Shown here one piece after another: positions 1 to 6,658 of a DNA stretch of 14,397 nucleotides. A program made the position numbers and the translations under genes. The stretch is from Candidatus Zixiibacteriota bacterium (GTDB lineage Bacteria > Zixibacteria > MSB-5A5 > GN15 > JAAZOE01): contig JAAZOE010000465.1 of assembly GCA_012797915.1 (NCBI GenBank), forward strand, positions 1-14,397. Reading direction: 5' to 3'. The number at the start of each line of letters is the position of its first letter. Position 1 is the stretch's first letter. Under the pieces are notes generated by a model. That model did not search any database and was not told where the DNA came from. It saw only the letters and a program-made list of their open reading frames with translations.

Positions 1-30
1 GACGAGGCCGCCTGATCAGAAGTTGCACAG

Positions 31-60
31 AAAAGCGCCGGGGCCTGGCGGCCCCGGCGC
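31..60 (-). terminator. Intrinsic terminator of the HybA/HybB/cytochrome operon
   Basis: A perfect 11-bp GC-rich inverted repeat (35-45 with 50-60) encloses a four-base loop. On the minus strand it is followed at once by four T (31-34). It lies 34 bases past the cytochrome stop codon, as expected for a rho-independent terminator closing the minus-strand operon. Confidence 0.85.
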
Positions 61-94
61 CGGAGCGAGCTTGGCGGGAAAAGATGCCCTGCGA

Positions 95-1246
95 TTATCC
101 CCGCGTTTTGATATACACCCCCGGCGGGGCCTGATCAGAGGTCCGGCCGTCGTCGTGACAGGTCGAACAATCCGGCTTGGCCTCGTACCGTCTTTCCAGA
201 TGGCAATCGGTGCAATCGGCCTCGGCATGAATATCGTCCAGTTGCAACCCGGTCACGGCGTGGCTGAAATTCTGCGCGTTCCACGATCCATGGCAGGCGA
301 TACACTCGGCCTTCAGGCGGGTGATCCGCTTGCCGGTCGGGTGGCAGCCGCGGCATTCCAGTCGGGCGTGATACTGGTTCAACGGCCAGCCCGTCGAGGC
401 GTGGGCAAAGGCCGGTTTTTCCCGCGAATCATGACAGGTCTCGCACCGGTCGTTGGCGTGACACCCCGAACAAACGGCGTGCACTTCGGCCTCCGTCTTG
501 GCCGCCCGAACCGGTTTCTCGATATCATGACACCCGCTGCAATTCTCCTTGGCGTGACAATCGACGCAGCGGAGGTTGAACAGCTCGGTATGCTCCTGGT
601 GAAAGAAGGTCACCACCGGTTTCCGGCTGTACGACGTGAAGTAGACTTTCTTCTCCGGTTCGCTCAGCCGGACATGGGAGATGCCGATGATATCGGTGCT
701 GTCGACCAGCGATCCGGGATTCGTATCTTTTCCTTCCAGCGGCATGTGACAGATGCGGCAATCGGTATCATGCCTCCATTCGCGGTGGCAGGAGATGCAT
801 TGACGATGGAAGGCTCCCTTGAGACCGGGTTGCCCCAGATTGGTCGGATTCCCCTCCCCGCCGTGGCATTCGCGGCAGGGCGAGATGCGTCCATCGGGGC
901 TGTAATGATGACAGGTGGCGCAACCCTGATTCATCCCGGCCATTTCGGCGTGGAGCTTGTGATTGAAGTGGACGGCGCCGTACTGGTTGACCAGCGAGTT
1001 CAGCACCAGGATTTTGGGCGCCTCGGAGACATCATGACGACCCGAGACGTTGACCTGCGACACCCGCGGGCACATCTCCAGGCAGGGATTCTCCGCCGTC
1101 GGAGTCTGGCAGGAATGACACTGGGTGCAATCCACTTTGGGCATCTCCCTGGCGACCGGGCCGGAGGTCAGACCGACCAGGGCCAGCAGGACAACGCCGG
1201 CGACGATGCCGGCGGCACAACCGCTGATGACGAATGTCTTGTTCAT
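95..1246 (-). CDS. Membrane-anchored/periplasmic 13-heme c-type cytochrome
   Basis: A 383-residue multiheme cytochrome c, expected to carry electrons in the periplasm or at the outer face of the inner membrane. It has 13 CxxCH heme-binding motifs, starting at residues 40, 109, 124, 150, 163, 227, 236, 259, 268, 298, 315, 345 and 360. Many His residues lie between them as possible distal ligands (HFNHKLH, FFHQEH). One hydrophobic segment at about 7-27 is either a signal peptide or an uncleaved anchor. ATG at 1246 is preferred over the in-frame GTG at 1249 because AAGGAG lies five bases before it and only two before the GTG. The gene begins ten bases after the HybB-like gene, so it is cotranscribed with it. 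Cys46, Cys55 and Cys59 next to the first heme site are extra cysteines that fit no CxxCH motif. The overall type (FeS protein + NrfD protein + multiheme cytochrome) resembles Geobacter Cbc and deltaproteobacterial Hmc/Ohc-type complexes. The specific family is not assigned. Confidence 0.93.
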   Translation of the reverse strand: MNKTFVISGCAAGIVAGVVLLALVGLTSGPVAREMPKVDCTQCHSCQTPTAENPCLEMCPRVSQVNVSGRHDVSEAPKILVLNSLVNQYGAVHFNHKLHAEMAGMNQGCATCHHYSPDGRISPCRECHGGEGNPTNLGQPGLKGAFHRQCISCHREWRHDTDCRICHMPLEGKDTNPGSLVDSTDIIGISHVRLSEPEKKVYFTSYSRKPVVTFFHQEHTELFNLRCVDCHAKENCSGCHDIEKPVRAAKTEAEVHAVCSGCHANDRCETCHDSREKPAFAHASTGWPLNQYHARLECRGCHPTGKRITRLKAECIACHGSWNAQNFSHAVTGLQLDDIHAEADCTDCHLERRYEAKPDCSTCHDDGRTSDQAPPGVYIKTRG

Positions 1247-1256
1247 CACTGCTCCT

Positions 1257-2507
1257 TCACGCCCCGGCCAGGGCTTTATCCGCGTTCCGGGTCACTGCCG
1301 GCGCGGCTCCGGCTGGCAGAGCGATGACCGGGAAAATCATAACTGCCGCCCGATACACCAGGACCAGGAGGGCGATCAACCCGACGGTCAGGGCGATTTC
1401 AAACGGCGACGGGAAGTACGTTTTCTCCGCGTATAACGGCCGATAGGCAACCAGAAAGACGTTGATGCGGTTCAGGGCCACCCCGCCCACGGTCAGCGCC
1501 GCGCCGGCAAACAACCAACCGATCGACCGACGGGCTTTCGGCAGCATCAGGATGACCAGCGGCAACACCACGCCGCCGCCGACCTCCAGGATATACATGA
1601 CCGATGCCGGTGAACCGTCGAAGAGATACACCCACGCGCCGCGGAGGACCAGGTCGACCACTTTAACCGCAAAATAGAATCCCAGAAGAATCGGAATGAT
1701 CCGGGCCAGGCCGGAAAGGATATCGAGTTCCGGTTTGAGTTTGAACGACCGCGAGGCCAGGATCGATTCGAAAATGACCATGGGAAATCCGACGGCCACG
1801 GCCGACATCAGAAACAACAGCGGCGACATCGGCGTCCACCAGAGCGGATGCATCTTGGTCGGGGCGATGACCATGAGGGTGCCCAACGACGACTGATGGA
1901 GGCAGGACAACACCACGCCGGCGATGAGGAACAGCGACAGGAAACGGCCGAGCGTTTTATCGGCCAGACGGAGGGCCGCTTCCCCGAGGCGGTTCAGGGC
2001 CGACAGGCGGCCCGGAAGATGCACCCGGCCGGCGAACCGCTCCACCACGATCGGCACGAATTCGATGTAGAGCACGGTCAGATAGATCATGACGCAGATG
2101 CCGACCTCGAACAGCACCGAGTTCCCCTGCCACATGAAGGGAATCATCGGGTGCCAGACGTTGTAATACCGGCCGAGATCGGCCAGCAGGCCGATGACCA
2201 CGAACGTATATCCCAGCAGCGCGGTCAGAAGCGCCGGCCGCACCACGGGATGATATTTTTCCTGATGGAAGATGTGCACCAGGGCCGCGGTGGTGAATCC
2301 GCCCGCCGCCAGTGCCACGCCGCAGGCGACATCGATGGCGATCCAGATACCCCAGGGATACTGATTATCCAGATTGGTCACGGCCCCCAGCCCGGCGATC
2401 AGCCGGTAGAGATACACGGCGATCCCGATCCCGGCGATCGCCGTCAGAATCTTGACCCCGGTGGTGAAATAGGGCGCCCGCACGGGGGCGGCAGCATCAT
2501 GCGCCAT
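1257..2507 (-). CDS. HybB-like NrfD/PsrC-family membrane subunit
   Basis: A 416-residue polytopic membrane protein with about ten hydrophobic segments. It carries HybB-type signatures: an early YPWGIWIAIDVACGVALAAGG segment, LHQSSLGTLMVIAP, HPLWWTP and a following GFPMVIFES. HybB/NrfD/PsrC proteins bind quinone/quinol and pass electrons to or from a partner FeS protein. They carry no heme themselves. Length matches HybB (about 390 aa). The ATG at 2507 has a strong purine-rich ribosome site (AAGGGGGA) and overlaps the end of the FeS gene by 11 bases, so the two are translationally coupled, as expected for subunits of one complex. No hydrogenase large or small subunit is present within the window or operon, so the usual annotation 'Ni/Fe-hydrogenase cytochrome b subunit' would mislead on function. 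A quinone-linked complex with the neighbouring cytochrome is the better inference. Confidence 0.93.
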   Translation of the reverse strand: MAHDAAAPVRAPYFTTGVKILTAIAGIGIAVYLYRLIAGLGAVTNLDNQYPWGIWIAIDVACGVALAAGGFTTAALVHIFHQEKYHPVVRPALLTALLGYTFVVIGLLADLGRYYNVWHPMIPFMWQGNSVLFEVGICVMIYLTVLYIEFVPIVVERFAGRVHLPGRLSALNRLGEAALRLADKTLGRFLSLFLIAGVVLSCLHQSSLGTLMVIAPTKMHPLWWTPMSPLLFLMSAVAVGFPMVIFESILASRSFKLKPELDILSGLARIIPILLGFYFAVKVVDLVLRGAWVYLFDGSPASVMYILEVGGGVVLPLVILMLPKARRSIGWLFAGAALTVGGVALNRINVFLVAYRPLYAEKTYFPSPFEIALTVGLIALLVLVYRAAVMIFPVIALPAGAAPAVTRNADKALAGA

Positions 2508-3396
2508 GACCGTCCCCCTTCCCGTCGCGCTCGTCGCTTTTCAGCGAAACCATGGACAATCCCAGCAGACCGTACAGGAGGACCGGCGGGATAAACCACT
2601 TGAAGACGCCGTGCTGGATGGTTTCGGTGTACTCCGGCATCGGCTTCGATCCCAGCGCGGGGAGTTCGGTCTTGACGAAATCGACCGGCGCCAGATACAT
2701 CCAGCTGGTCCCGCCGGCTTCATGCTCACCATAGACATGATCCACATACCGGTCGGGAAACTGCCGGATGCGGGTGTAGGCCAGAGAAACCAGCTCCGAC
2801 CGTTTGCCGAACATCAGCGCCTCGTTGGGGCATATTTCGACACACCCCGGCCGTTTTCCCTCGGCCAAACGGTCTGCGCAGAAGGTGCATTTCCGCACGC
2901 GGGGGGTCAACGGATCGGAATATTCGTAGGCCGGGATCTGAAACGGACAGGCCACCATGCAGTAGCGGCAGCCCATGCATTTCCAGGCATCGTAAACCAC
3001 CGGTCCCCGGGGTGTCTTCTGCAGAGCGCCGACCAGACAGGCCGAGACGCAGGCCGGCCGGTCGCAATGCAGGCACTGGATTTTCATGTAGGATGGTTGT
3101 CCGTCAGCCCGACGGCCGTCGAAGGCATTGACGACAGTGAAGGCATCGGCGGCCGGCCGACGGTGGGTTTGGCAGACCGTCTTATCCTCGAACGCCTTGG
3201 CGTCTTGTGTCGTCAGGGCGTTGGTCTGGTTGCAACCCCACTCGCATTTGCGGCAACCGATACAGACGGTCGTGTCGACAAGGACGCCGAACGCATCACC
3301 GTTGGTGGTCGTCCTGTTGGTTTTCGCCGCCGCTTGGCCGGCCAGAAGCATGGCGCCGCCGGCGCCGGCGAATTTTAGGATATCCCGGCGTTTCAT
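2497..3396 (-). CDS. Tat-exported HybA-like ferredoxin subunit, four [4Fe-4S] clusters
   Basis: A 299-residue periplasmic electron-transfer protein. The N-terminus (MKRRDILKF followed by a Gly/Ala/Leu-rich stretch) is a twin-arginine signal, so it should be exported folded. Sixteen cysteines sit in four ferredoxin-type groups: 45/48/51/55, 108/111/116/120, 140/143/146/150 and 170/173/185/189, as in HybA/HmcB/DsrO-type proteins. A C-terminal hydrophobic helix at about 267-285 anchors it to the membrane, as in HybA. The ATG at 3396 has AAAGGG eight bases upstream and places the twin arginines at the usual position. An in-frame GTG at 3405 would add only three residues. It is the first large gene of the operon and overlaps the HybB-like gene. 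The inferred role is to relay electrons between the HybB-like quinone site and the 13-heme cytochrome. Confidence 0.94.
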   Translation of the reverse strand: MKRRDILKFAGAGGAMLLAGQAAAKTNRTTTNGDAFGVLVDTTVCIGCRKCEWGCNQTNALTTQDAKAFEDKTVCQTHRRPAADAFTVVNAFDGRRADGQPSYMKIQCLHCDRPACVSACLVGALQKTPRGPVVYDAWKCMGCRYCMVACPFQIPAYEYSDPLTPRVRKCTFCADRLAEGKRPGCVEICPNEALMFGKRSELVSLAYTRIRQFPDRYVDHVYGEHEAGGTSWMYLAPVDFVKTELPALGSKPMPEYTETIQHGVFKWFIPPVLLYGLLGLSMVSLKSDERDGKGDGHGA

Positions 3397-3470
3397 CTCG
3401 CGCACCCTTTATCCCGCTGTGGCAACCTGCCGTAGCGGTTGACTACCTTGTGAAACATTTCACAATTCAT
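3393..3470 (-). CDS. Possible 25-codon leader ORF coupled to the FeS gene
   Basis: An ATG at 3470, with TAAAGGA nine bases upstream, opens a 25-codon frame. Its TGA (3395-3393) overlaps the ATG of the FeS gene in an ATGA stop-start arrangement typical of translational coupling. The peptide starts MNCEMFHKVVNRYGR and ends KGCAR. I recognise no family. Its first codons coincide with a perfect CRP/FNR-type palindrome, which is either a dual-use stretch or a sign that the ORF is chance. It could be a leader peptide controlling operon translation. Confidence 0.3.
   Translation of the reverse strand: MNCEMFHKVVNRYGRLPQRDKGCAR
3448..3465. promoter_or_regulatory. CRP/FNR-family operator-like palindrome
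   Basis: TTGTGA-N6-TCACAA with perfect eight-base arms. This equals the E. coli CRP core and also the motif described for HcpR-type CRP/FNR regulators of anaerobic respiration. It lies between the predicted transcription start (about 3520) and the FeS gene, roughly +55 to +73. From there it would more easily act as a repressor or roadblock site than as a classical activator site. The regulator is unknown. Confidence 0.6.
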
Positions 3471-3526
3471 GACCCAATTTCCTTTAGGTGCGCCCAAATC
3501 AATAAAAGCCAGGGCATACCCGACAG

Positions 3527-3556
3527 TTAATATCGTAATTTATAACAAATTGTCAA
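3527..3556 (-). promoter_or_regulatory. Sigma70-like promoter of the respiratory operon
   Basis: A perfect -35 TTGACA (3556-3551) is followed, 18 bases on, by TATTAA (3532-3527) as the -10. GATATT two bases earlier is an alternative -10 with a 16-base spacer. The predicted start is near 3520, leaving a leader of about 125 nt. The rest of the gap 3557-3722 holds no gene I can support. Confidence 0.55.
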
Positions 3557-3722
3557 GTGGAAGGTTCCGCGTATCGTGGAAATTCCGGCGATTGGAGAAC
3601 AGGCCTATGGCGGCCAAAAGCTGTTGCGATATATTAAGTTAGTTTATGCTCACTTACGGCATATTGGGTGAGTGATGGAGTTGTCGCTCGAAAATTTATT
3701 TCCGCCTGGCCGGGAAACCGCG

Positions 3723-3763
3723 TGAAAAGAAATTGCAAGCCGGGGATCGTCTCCCCGACTTGC
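3723..3763 (-). terminator. Intrinsic terminator after the VCBS/dockerin gene
   Basis: A 12-bp stem (3735-3746 with 3752-3763) and five-base loop. On the minus strand the one non-Watson-Crick pair is a G-U wobble, while on the plus strand it would be a C-A mismatch. A T-rich tail (AATTTCTTTT) follows on the minus strand. It sits 26 bases past the stop codon at 3790. Confidence 0.8.
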
Positions 3764-3789
3764 AGGCAAGTCGGCCTGATGGATGGACG

Positions 3790-4569
3790 TTACGGACAAC
3801 ACGGCGCCGGGCCGCCGCGGAAGACGTAGCTAATGATATACACCGCATCACCCACGCTGATCTTGCCGTCGCAGTTGGCATCCCCGGCTCTAGCCGGCTG
3901 CGGGGCCGGGCCGCCCCGGAAGATGTAATTGATCAGAAAAACCGCATCCCCGACATTGATCATCAAATCCGCGTTGGCGTTGCCGCACAGATAGACCAAA
4001 GTGTAAAACGAAATCGTGTCGGCGTTGCAGGTGTCGGCGGCGATTACCGTAATCGGCTCTAAAAATATCGTATCCCGTGTGACGCCGACAACCGAATCGT
4101 TTTGGACCGTGCACCAGTGCGGGATTTGCAGGTAGGAAATATCGAAGGTCGTGTTGTCCGAGTCGGTGATGGCCGGGTAGTAGGCATAGGGGACGTTGAA
4201 CTTGACCGAGATGGTATCGCCGGGCGAGGCGATGGTCGGTGGGAAATCATCGCAGGGATCGCAGGCATCGCCGAGACCGTCGAGGTCATAGTCCGCCTGG
4301 TCGGGGTTATAGACGGTAGGACAGTTGTCGTCCGGGCAGGTATTCTCCGGATAACCGGGATCGCCAAAGTGATCTGCGTCCGCATCAACGCAAATCTGAT
4401 TCAAGAGCACGCTTATTTTATCGCCATCGCGGTCGGCGACGGCCAGGTCCAGCCGTCCGTCGCCGTTAAAATCTGCTGGGCTCACATAGAAGGGGAACGC
4501 TCCGGAGGTATACTCAATACCGGCAGTGAAAATCCCGGTGCCATCATTGGCCAGAACCTGAATGGAGGC
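3790..4569 (-). CDS. C-terminal part of frameshifted VCBS/TSP3/dockerin secreted protein
   Basis: This is the continuation of the gene starting at 6467, read one frame away. The longest start-to-stop frame begins with a GTG at 4485, but the protein-like sequence runs upstream to the break near 4570, so that GTG is probably an internal codon. In the repaired 892-residue numbering it holds the last VCBS repeat (to about 691), a TSP3 unit at about 694-740 (DADADHFGDPGYP, DNCPTVYNPDQ, DGLGDACD), an Ig-like segment at 741-827 and a C-terminal dockerin-like pair at 828-892, ending FRGGPAPCCP. Both TSP3 and dockerin repeats bind Ca2+. Dockerins normally dock to cohesins, but no cohesin is visible here, so the tail could instead serve sorting or surface attachment. 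An intrinsic terminator follows at once. Gene predictors will probably call this a separate short protein without a signal peptide, which would be misleading. Confidence 0.85.
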   Translation of the reverse strand, partial: ASIQVLANDGTGIFTAGIEYTSGAFPFYVSPADFNGDGRLDLAVADRDGDKISVLLNQICVDADADHFGDPGYPENTCPDDNCPTVYNPDQADYDLDGLGDACDPCDDFPPTIASPGDTISVKFNVPYAYYPAITDSDNTTFDISYLQIPHWCTVQNDSVVGVTRDTIFLEPITVIAADTCNADTISFYTLVYLCGNANADLMINVGDAVFLINYIFRGGPAPQPARAGDANCDGKISVGDAVYIISYVFRGGPAPCCP

Positions 4570-6467
4570 CCGATGACATTGGCGGCGATGATATCGATAT
4601 CGCCGTCGCCGTCAATATCTCCGGTGTTAATCATCAGGGGACTATACTTGGCCCGGTATTTGGTATACGGCGCAAACGTCCCGTCGCCGTTATTCAGCAA
4701 TACCGAAACCGTATCCGTGGTTATGGAACTACCATGCCCGGTGGCGATATCCAGGTACCCGTCACCGTTGAAATCAGCTTCCGCGATTCCGTACGGTCCG
4801 GCGCTGGTCGAATATTCCGAACGAGCCGCAAAGGTGCCGTCGCCATTGCCCAGGTGAACGGTGACCTTCGCCGCGAAATGATTGGTCACTACAAGATCGG
4901 GAATCCCGTCGTTATTGACATCTCCGGCCGCCATGGCAATGGGAAAATTGGTCACCGGGTAATCGACATGCGCGGCGAATGTGCCATCGCCGTTATTCAG
5001 CAGGACCGAGAAATTCGTTCCCAGGGCATTGGGAACGGCCAGGTCCATATGCCCGTCGAGATTGAAATCGGCGGCGACGATGTAATATGTTTCGTTGCCC
5101 CCGGCATAATCCTGTTTGGGCTGAAAAGTGCCGTCGCCGTTGCCCATGAAAACCGAAATGTTGTCAGTGGCCATATCGATATGACCGTCATTATTGAAAT
5201 CGGCGGCGACAAGCGAAATACAGCCGGTTCCCACCGGATAATTGGCCACGTGCTCGAAGATGCCGTTTCCGACATTACGCAATACCTCGACATATTGGGA
5301 ATTCAGGTTGGGCACGAGAAGGTCATTGTCGCCGTCGCCATCGATATCCGCCGGCACCACGCCATGCGGTGCATCACCCGTGGAATAGTCATCCTTATTG
5401 GCGAATTGGGCCGGGGCCGTTTCCGTTGCGACCGTGAACGACCATGAATACGGTTTGAGCGGCACGCCTTCGGCCGAAGTGATTCCATCCGTCAGAGTCA
5501 CCGTCACCACCTCGCCGGGGGCAAAATCCACTACCGGATCAATAGTCGCGTTGTTCGACGCATCGTTATATGAAAAGGCACCCGCGTGCAATCCGGTGAT
5601 CTGCCCTGTCACAAGCCATGTTAATGATCCGATCGAACTGGGTACCACCGGGACATTGAAGGATACTGAGATATCGCTCGTGGCCGATACACTGGAGGCA
5701 TTGATGGATGGAGAATGACCGGATGCAATTAATAGGGCATTGCAACAGACATAGGCACCGATACAAAAATCAAAGTCCCCCATTCCGCTCGCGGCACGAT
5801 TGTACCATATCCCATCCGCCCATATATAACTGCGCCCTAAACCATTGGTACCATCGTCTGTCAAAATCGAGATTCTTTCTGATTTATCCGGCGTGGTGAC
5901 TCCAATAAAGTATTCTTCTCCGTTCTCGAACACCAAATTGAACGCAGAATAATCGACTGGCACATAAGAACTATCGAAAACCGTCGGCAATTGGTTAAAA
6001 GGTATCGTCACATTCGCCAACTCAGCGCCTGGAAATCCTGCACCATTATCGGCCCATACAAAAACCTCAAGGTCAGGCGTTCCGGTGAAATAAGGCGGGT
6101 AGACAGCAATCCAGGCTGTGAGAAGGGTGCACACATATCCTTCGGTAGTAAAACGCATCGTATAATAATCATTACCTGAAGCAGATGGGGCATGGAAGTA
6201 ATAGCAGAAGTTGCCGCCCGAGTAATCTATATAATCGCAATAGTAGGTAGTATCCAAGAGATTCATGTGGCTCAATTTACCTAGGTCGGGCTCAATAGGT
6301 GGTGAAATCCGGAAAGGCGGAATACTCGCATGACTCGGCTTGTCAAGCGGAATTGGAGCATCGGAAGTGAGCATACGAGTACTGTCAGATGGTTGCGGAA
6401 ACCCCTCGGTAACTAACGAGATCATCCCAACAGAGGCAAATATTACCAGCAGCTTGAAAATTTTCAT
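4482..6467 (-). CDS. N-terminal part of frameshifted secreted VCBS/FG-GAP repeat protein
   Basis: As read it is 661 residues, but the last 28 (PPFRFW... to the TGA) are out-of-frame sequence. Restoring one base near 4570 joins it to the 3790-4569 segment for 892 residues. Domains in order are: Sec signal peptide at about 1-22; a beta-rich aromatic domain of unknown family at about 75-245; an SbsA/Big_5-type Ig-like domain at about 250-348; and seven VCBS/FG-GAP repeats at about 356-691. The repeats are marked by Ca2+-binding D-x-(D/N)-x-DG motifs (DIDGDGDND, DFNNDGHID, DFNLDGHMD, DVNNDGIPD, DFNGDGYLD, DIDGDGDID, DFNGDGRLD), mostly followed by NGDGTF turns. It is exported, and the repeats probably form a beta-propeller for adhesion or binding. 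No catalytic residues can be pointed to. The start ATG follows GGGGGT closely and has its own promoter upstream, so the gene is monocistronic. Confidence 0.88.
   Translation of the reverse strand: MKIFKLLVIFASVGMISLVTEGFPQPSDSTRMLTSDAPIPLDKPSHASIPPFRISPPIEPDLGKLSHMNLLDTTYYCDYIDYSGGNFCYYFHAPSASGNDYYTMRFTTEGYVCTLLTAWIAVYPPYFTGTPDLEVFVWADNGAGFPGAELANVTIPFNQLPTVFDSSYVPVDYSAFNLVFENGEEYFIGVTTPDKSERISILTDDGTNGLGRSYIWADGIWYNRAASGMGDFDFCIGAYVCCNALLIASGHSPSINASSVSATSDISVSFNVPVVPSSIGSLTWLVTGQITGLHAGAFSYNDASNNATIDPVVDFAPGEVVTVTLTDGITSAEGVPLKPYSWSFTVATETAPAQFANKDDYSTGDAPHGVVPADIDGDGDNDLLVPNLNSQYVEVLRNVGNGIFEHVANYPVGTGCISLVAADFNNDGHIDMATDNISVFMGNGDGTFQPKQDYAGGNETYYIVAADFNLDGHMDLAVPNALGTNFSVLLNNGDGTFAAHVDYPVTNFPIAMAAGDVNNDGIPDLVVTNHFAAKVTVHLGNGDGTFAARSEYSTSAGPYGIAEADFNGDGYLDIATGHGSSITTDTVSVLLNNGDGTFAPYTKYRAKYSPLMINTGDIDGDGDIDIIAANVIGPPFRFWPMMAPGFSLPVLSIPPERSPSM
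4569..4571 (-). other. Single-base frameshift site (missing G in a G run)
   Basis: On the minus strand the coding sequence reads ATC GGG CCT. Adding one G to this three-G run gives ATC GGG GCC TCC ATT CAG, which restores VIGASIQVLANDGTGIF, exactly the expected continuation of the VCBS repeat. This is the typical place for a homopolymer sequencing or assembly error. No canonical -1 slippery heptamer is present. Confidence 0.85.
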
Positions 6468-6521
6468 AAGACCCCCAAAGATACTTTCGAATCCGCGATA
6501 AAATGGACGCCACCCCTAATT

Positions 6522-6542
6522 TGACTGATCGAACGATCGTCA
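6522..6542. promoter_or_regulatory. Near-perfect inverted repeat just downstream of the VCBS gene start site
   Basis: TGAC-t-GATCG-aa-CGATC-GTCA: nine bases of dyad per arm, with one unpaired base. It lies at about +4 to +24 of the predicted transcript. It could be an operator for a dimeric repressor or a small 5' hairpin in the mRNA. No known regulator motif is recognised. Confidence 0.35.
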
Positions 6543-6552
6543 CCGCTTTTTC

Positions 6553-6580
6553 AATATATATATAACCTCTTGTTTGTCAG
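6553..6580 (-). promoter_or_regulatory. Sigma70-like promoter of the VCBS/dockerin gene
   Basis: CTGACA (6580-6575) as -35, a 16-base spacer and TATATT (6558-6553) as -10, inside an alternating TA tract that would melt easily. The predicted start is near 6546, giving a leader of about 79 nt. It lies just past the terminator of the upstream gene, so the two dockerin genes are separate transcription units. Confidence 0.5.
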
Positions 6581-6599
6581 GCGCTTTCGGGCTGCAGGT

Positions 6600-6627
6600 A
6601 AAACACGGAAGCCCCCGCAGGGGCTTC
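6600..6627 (-). terminator. Intrinsic terminator after the Asp-box/TSP3/dockerin gene
   Basis: A perfect eight-base stem (6608-6615 with 6620-6627) encloses a four-base loop. On the minus strand TTTT (6603-6600) follows after four bases. It lies about 30 bases past the stop codon at 6659. The U tract is short and slightly displaced, so strength is uncertain. Confidence 0.65.
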
Positions 6628-6658
6628 TGGTGCGTGCATCTTTTGCAGAAGATTAGCG

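Noticed and set aside
23..1327. Long plus-strand open frame opposite the cytochrome gene
   Set aside because: It is the antisense shadow of a gene with 13 CxxCH motifs, has no recognisable domain, and would read through the operon terminator hairpin region at its start.
3640..3680. CTCAC/GTGAG inverted repeat in the gap downstream of the VCBS gene
   Set aside because: The arms are only about five bases and widely spaced, with no nearby promoter element. Not distinguishable from chance.
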